Program-made: the position numbers and the translations under genes
Part shown: in pieces, positions 6,142 through 9,393 of the stretch
How the letters are laid out: every line of letters starts with the position of its first letter
Position numbering within the stretch: the first letter of the stretch is position 1
Assembly: GCA_018699075.1 (NCBI GenBank)
Contig: JABIPV010000371.1
Coordinates: 1-9,393 of the forward strand
Direction of reading: 5' to 3'
DNA from: Kordiimonadaceae bacterium
GTDB taxonomy: Bacteria > Pseudomonadota > Alphaproteobacteria > Sphingomonadales > Emcibacteraceae
DNA: 9,393 nucleotides
Notes under the pieces: model-generated
What the model was told of the DNA's origin: nothing
Databases searched by the model: none
The model's input: the letters and a program-made list of their open reading frames with translations, nothing else

Positions 6142-8322
6142 AATAAAGCATTTTACTCAATTGCTATTTCAACGGCTCTTTTTTCAATAGGGTTAAGCGT
6201 ATCATCTAACGCAGCTATTGAGGAAGCTAAGCCTAATTCATCGATCGTCACTTATGAAAAAGAATATTTTGAAAAGTATTCTGTTGTGACATTACTGGAT
6301 ATGTTGAACCGTATTCCGGGTGTTTCAGAAGTTCTCAATAAAAATGAAAATAATGGCTTTAATAGTGAGCGAGGGTTTGGATCAAGTGGAGATCAGATCC
6401 TTATTGATGGCCAACGTATATCCGGTAAAGGCAATTCCATTGAAGATACATTGTCGCGTACATCTGCGGCTCAAATCGCAAAAATTGAACTGATCCGCGG
6501 TGCGGCAAGTGGACTTGATGTTCAAAGTGAGGGACTTGTGATAAATATCACCTTGATAGAGGGTGCAAAAAAATCATCAACTTCATGGAAATTGAGCAGT
6601 AGTTATTCTGAACATTCAAAAGTATTTCCAGAGTTCCTGGTATCTCATAATAATTCTATCGGAAAACTTGATTATACGGTTAGCGTTGAAAGAAAAGGCG
6701 GTAATGGCTATTTTGGTGATGAAGAAATATTTTTTAATGCTAACAATGTAAGGACCGGTGAAGAAGTAAGTGATGGTAGGTATCATGCTAAGGGCTTTAA
6801 GTTAAACACTAACTTGAGCTACAATTTTGAAGATGGCTCTGTTTTACGTTTAAATGGTTTATATGACCCCCGCAAATTTGGAAATCAGGAGAATAAAACA
6901 ATAACTGGTGATGATCCCGAAGATGTAAAGTGGGTCTTTTTTGGTGAGCGTGATGAATGGGAAGTCGGAGGAGATTATAGTCGTGACCTTGGACAGGTCG
7001 GAAAATTTAAAGCATTATTTGTCATAAATAGAGTACATTTTGAGGGTGGATTTAATCGTTTCTTCGGTTTGGGTTCATTAGAGTATCAGAATTCAGCCGA
7101 AGTAGAAGATGAAAAGTCTGGTGAAAATATTTATCGTGCATCTATAACGAAAAGCTTATCCACCAGACAATCAATTGAGTTTGGCGGTGAAGCAGCTATT
7201 AACACTTTTGAGCGCCAATTCCAAAATCATAATCGGGAGATGCTCGGTGCTCCAAGTATTTTAGATACAGACGATGACGTTACTGTTGAAGAAAAGCGTT
7301 ATGAAGTGTTTGCAAATCATAGTTTTAATATTTCTCCTTCCTTAGTTTTGCAAAGTTCATTGATAACGGAGTTTTCAAAAATTACGGCAGATAGTGTTTT
7401 TATTACAAAAGCGACCAGTCACCGCGATACCAGTTTCACTTATCTTAAACCACGTCTAAACTTTCGCTACGATATGACGGCAAAAGATCAACTAAGGTTA
7501 ACCGGTGAGAAGAAAATCAATCAGCTTCAATTCTATCACTTTATCGCCTTTTTTGACCGGGAAAACGAAGAGATCAAACTCGGCAATACTGAAATACGCC
7601 CTGAACAAGTTTGGGAATTTACAATGGCGTACGAACATCGTTTGGATAAAGATGGTGGAACCTTAGAAGCAGAAGTTTTTTATCATCGTTATAAAGATTA
7701 TGTTACCCGTGTTGATTTTTCAGAATATGAAAACTTTTCCGGTGAACCTGTTTCTGCTGATGTTTTCTTTGCTTTACCGCCCGATACAAACCTGCGTGAT
7801 GATGTTGAGTTTTCCTCTAAGGCAGGAAATATTGATAAAGCAACGTCATATGGTGTTAAATTAAAAAGCAATATTCGTATGGGTTTTATCGGTGTGCCTG
7901 ATGCAGTTATTGGCCTTGGGTATATTTATGAAAATACCAAATCGTTGGACCAGTTTACGGGTCTTATTCGTAAGTTTCCCCGTAAATCTGACCATACATT
8001 CAATTTTAATTTCCGTCATGATATCACGGATATTGGATTATCATATGGCGCAGAAGGGAAATTTAGGAGTGACACAATTACCCAAGATATAAATTATTAT
8101 TGGCCGTGGAATCCGGGTAAAGAATTTAAACTCTTTGCGGAATATAATATTATTGATGGCATAAAACTGCGTGCTGAGGCCTCACAAAATGGCAGGTTTA
8201 ACGGCACTTCCACAAATTATAAATATAATGATCATATAAAATTTAATGACTTAAAGACTAAAGCTGTGAAAAATCATCACTTTGCACGGGAGTTTCAAAT
8301 CTCTCTACAAGGCACGTTTTAA
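6139..8322 (+). CDS. TonB-dependent outer-membrane receptor D, complete, 727 aa, probable ATT start
   Basis: The frame is open from a stop pair at 6073-6078 to TAA at 8320-8322, but the first ATG/GTG/TTG is GTG 6286, inside the plug. Upstream of it the frame encodes an intact signal peptide (NKAFYSIAISTALFSIGLSV, cleavage near SNA/AIEE) and the TonB-box-like SSIVTYEKEYF (34-44), as in the other copies. Starting at ATT 6139 gives 727 aa, matching B (745) and C (725); ATT-AAT-AAA aligns with ATG-AAT-AAA of B. ATT 6136 is a second option. AGGGGA at 6125-6130 is the best ribosome site in the window. Plug motifs: LLDMLNRIPGV, RGFGSSGDQILIDGQR and GLDVQSEGLVINI; the barrel ends in LQGTF. If translation could begin only at GTG 6286 the product would lack export signal and TonB box and be non-functional. 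The ligand is unknown. Confidence 0.9.
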   Translation: MNKAFYSIAISTALFSIGLSVSSNAAIEEAKPNSSIVTYEKEYFEKYSVVTLLDMLNRIPGVSEVLNKNENNGFNSERGFGSSGDQILIDGQRISGKGNSIEDTLSRTSAAQIAKIELIRGAASGLDVQSEGLVINITLIEGAKKSSTSWKLSSSYSEHSKVFPEFLVSHNNSIGKLDYTVSVERKGGNGYFGDEEIFFNANNVRTGEEVSDGRYHAKGFKLNTNLSYNFEDGSVLRLNGLYDPRKFGNQENKTITGDDPEDVKWVFFGERDEWEVGGDYSRDLGQVGKFKALFVINRVHFEGGFNRFFGLGSLEYQNSAEVEDEKSGENIYRASITKSLSTRQSIEFGGEAAINTFERQFQNHNREMLGAPSILDTDDDVTVEEKRYEVFANHSFNISPSLVLQSSLITEFSKITADSVFITKATSHRDTSFTYLKPRLNFRYDMTAKDQLRLTGEKKINQLQFYHFIAFFDRENEEIKLGNTEIRPEQVWEFTMAYEHRLDKDGGTLEAEVFYHRYKDYVTRVDFSEYENFSGEPVSADVFFALPPDTNLRDDVEFSSKAGNIDKATSYGVKLKSNIRMGFIGVPDAVIGLGYIYENTKSLDQFTGLIRKFPRKSDHTFNFNFRHDITDIGLSYGAEGKFRSDTITQDINYYWPWNPGKEFKLFAEYNIIDGIKLRAEASQNGRFNGTSTNYKYNDHIKFNDLKTKAVKNHHFAREFQISLQGTF

Positions 8323-8339
8323 TATGTTATATTATCACA

Positions 8340-8368
8340 TTGATTTTTAAGGGTAATTCCTCTATACC
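8340..8368 (+). promoter_or_regulatory. Predicted sigma70-like promoter of receptor E
   Basis: TTGATT (8340-8345), 17-bp gap, TATACC (8363-8368), predicting a leader of about 38 nt to ATG 8413. Hexamers and gap are identical to those before receptor C although the gap sequences differ, which argues for function rather than recent copying. Confidence 0.55.
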
Positions 8369-8412
8369 TGCGTAATAAAATAATAATTTACCATGTAAGT
8401 ATTAAGGTTCTA

Positions 8413-9393
8413 ATGCGTCGTCTACTACTCACTACTCTATTTGTTGTACCATCATTTTTAAATGGCCAAATTACAATTGCTGCTGAAGAAGCGGCAAATT
8501 CATCTGTTGTGACATATGATAAAGAATATTTCGAAAAATTCGATGCTGTAACCTTGCTTGATATGCTCAACCGTATTCCTGGCGTTCAGGAAATATTGAA
8601 TAAAAGCCGTCGCGAACGTGACTCGCAAGCAAATTTTGGTGCGGGAGCAAGTGAGCGTGGTTTTGGCGCTGGCGGTGATCAAATTTTGATAAATGGTAAA
8701 CGTCTTGCTGGTAAAGATATAAATATCGATGATACTTTGGCCCGTGTGACGGCGTCTCAAGTGGTGAAAATTGACCTTATTCGCGGTGCCGCTGAAGGAC
8801 TTGATGTTCAGAGTGAAGGTTTAGTGATTAATATTACTCTTGACCAAAGTGCTACACAATCTACCACATTTTGGAGAATTGGCGGGCGAGCTTATCTTGG
8901 ACAAAAACAAGCACATTTGCTTACCTTGTCTCATAGTGGATCAACTGGAAAGCTTGATTATACTGTGACCGCGGAAAGTGAGAGAAAATATAGGTATTCG
9001 CTGAGGGATGAGCAGTATTTATACGGTGGTAGTGATATAGTGGCGCGGCAAATTGACAGTTTTACGCCAAACAGAAAAGATAATCATAAATTATCGTCCA
9101 ATATTTCTTATAATTTTGAAGATGGGGCCGTTTTACGTCTAAATGGGCTTTATAACCCTGAAACTCAATATGACTTTGATACACGCCTAATAACATATTT
9201 AGATGAAAGTTTTGGCCCCGCCATTTCAGTAGTTGATGATACTTTGACGGCAGATGGTAATAGAAAACTTTCTGAAGTATGGAGCAATCGGGTAACGCCC
9301 ACAAAATGGGAAATTGGTGGTGATTATTCACGTAGTTTAGGTGTATTGGGATCGTTAAAATCTTTGTTTGTTTTTAATAAAGAAAACAGGGAC
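8413..9393 (+). CDS. TonB-dependent outer-membrane receptor E, N-terminal part (3' end outside window)
   Basis: ATG 8413 opens a frame of 327 codons that is still open at the right edge. TAAGG at 8403-8407 lies five bases before the ATG. Signal peptide at residues 1-23 (MRRLLLTTLFVVPSF..., cleavage near TIA/AEE), then SSVVTYDKEYF (30-40), then the plug: LLDMLNRIPGV, a long linker (17 residues, 65-81), RGFGAGGDQILINGKR (82-97) and LIRGAAEGLDVQSEGLVINI. Two points differ from the other copies: Asn94 replaces the Asp of the LIDG motif, and the segment between YDFDTR and WEIGGDYSR is about 40 residues against 20 in B, C and D, a likely longer surface loop. The gene lies 90 bp after receptor D and has its own predicted promoter at 8340-8368. 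Only the plug and first barrel strands are seen, so integrity of the rest is unknown. Confidence 0.93.
   Translation, partial: MRRLLLTTLFVVPSFLNGQITIAAEEAANSSVVTYDKEYFEKFDAVTLLDMLNRIPGVQEILNKSRRERDSQANFGAGASERGFGAGGDQILINGKRLAGKDINIDDTLARVTASQVVKIDLIRGAAEGLDVQSEGLVINITLDQSATQSTTFWRIGGRAYLGQKQAHLLTLSHSGSTGKLDYTVTAESERKYRYSLRDEQYLYGGSDIVARQIDSFTPNRKDNHKLSSNISYNFEDGAVLRLNGLYNPETQYDFDTRLITYLDESFGPAISVVDDTLTADGNRKLSEVWSNRVTPTKWEIGGDYSRSLGVLGSLKSLFVFNKENRD

Larger units (their letters stand above)
1..9393 (+). repeat. Tandem array of at least five TonB-dependent receptor paralogues (about 2.2 kb per unit)
   Basis: All five reading frames share the same ordered protein motifs and orientation, separated by 107, 148, 269 and 90 bp. 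Long exact nucleotide matches remain between copies, such as the stretch encoding NTNIRPEQ in A (about 460-484) and B (about 2792-2816), and the stretch encoding RPEQVWE in A and D. Spacers also share parts (promoter hexamers; an AACAATTGAT block in two of them), so the duplicated unit probably included gene plus promoter. Confidence 0.9.

Noticed and set aside
6286..6288. GTG 6286 as the true start of receptor D, or D as a 5'-broken pseudogene
   Set aside because: The upstream frame retains a complete signal peptide and TonB-box sequence with a good ribosome site, which would have decayed if untranslated. Not fully excluded.
1..9393. CRISPR array, tRNA, IS element or phage gene
   Set aside because: No spaced direct repeats, cloverleaf, transposase, terminal inverted repeats or phage-like frames were seen; the large repeats are paralogous coding sequence.

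Overview
The window is a head-to-tail tandem array of paralogous genes, all on the + strand, that encode TonB-dependent outer-membrane receptors. Five copies are visible. The first has lost its 5' part at the left edge, three are complete (745, 725 and 727 aa), and the fifth runs off the right edge, so the array continues on both sides. The sequence is AT-rich. The products have Sec signal peptides, a TonB plug, a beta-barrel and a C-terminal phenylalanine, which indicates a Gram-negative bacterium. The plug signature (VTYxxxYF, LLDMLxRIPGV, RGFGxxGDQILIDG, LIRGAASGLDVQSEGLVINI) resembles, from memory, a receptor subfamily common in Alphaproteobacteria such as sphingomonads and in some marine Gammaproteobacteria. 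A low-GC marine proteobacterium is a reasonable guess, but the taxon is not fixed by the sequence.

Layout: receptor A (3' part) 1-1198; spacer 1199-1305; receptor B 1306-3543; spacer 3544-3691; receptor C 3692-5869; spacer 5870-6138; receptor D 6139-8322; spacer 8323-8412; receptor E (5' part) 8413-9393. Receptor D has no ATG, GTG or TTG in frame before its plug domain. Its signal peptide and TonB box are intact only if translation starts at an ATT codon at 6139 (or 6136), which lies behind a strong AGGGGA ribosome binding site.

The array does not look like one operon. The spacers before B, C and E each hold a sigma70-like promoter with the same -35 (TTGATT), a 17-bp gap and a -10 of TATACC or TATATC. 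The spacer before D has TTGATA-16-AATAAT. Predicted leaders are about 33-38 nt for B, D and E and about 70 nt for C, whose leader contains three 13-14 bp tandem repeats. The largest spacer (5870-6138) also holds a hairpin, a 25-codon signal-peptide-like mini-ORF with its own ribosome binding site, a 10-bp tandem repeat just upstream of the promoter, and a weak resemblance to barrel-coding sequence. These could be remnants of a collapsed extra copy.

There is no partner gene (TonB/ExbBD, sigma/anti-sigma, periplasmic enzyme, inner-membrane transporter) in the window, so the ligands are unknown. The copies differ mainly in predicted loops and in a plug linker, while membrane-strand segments stay very similar. 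This suggests a receptor family diversified by duplication and recombination. No tRNA, rRNA, CRISPR array, IS element or phage gene is visible.
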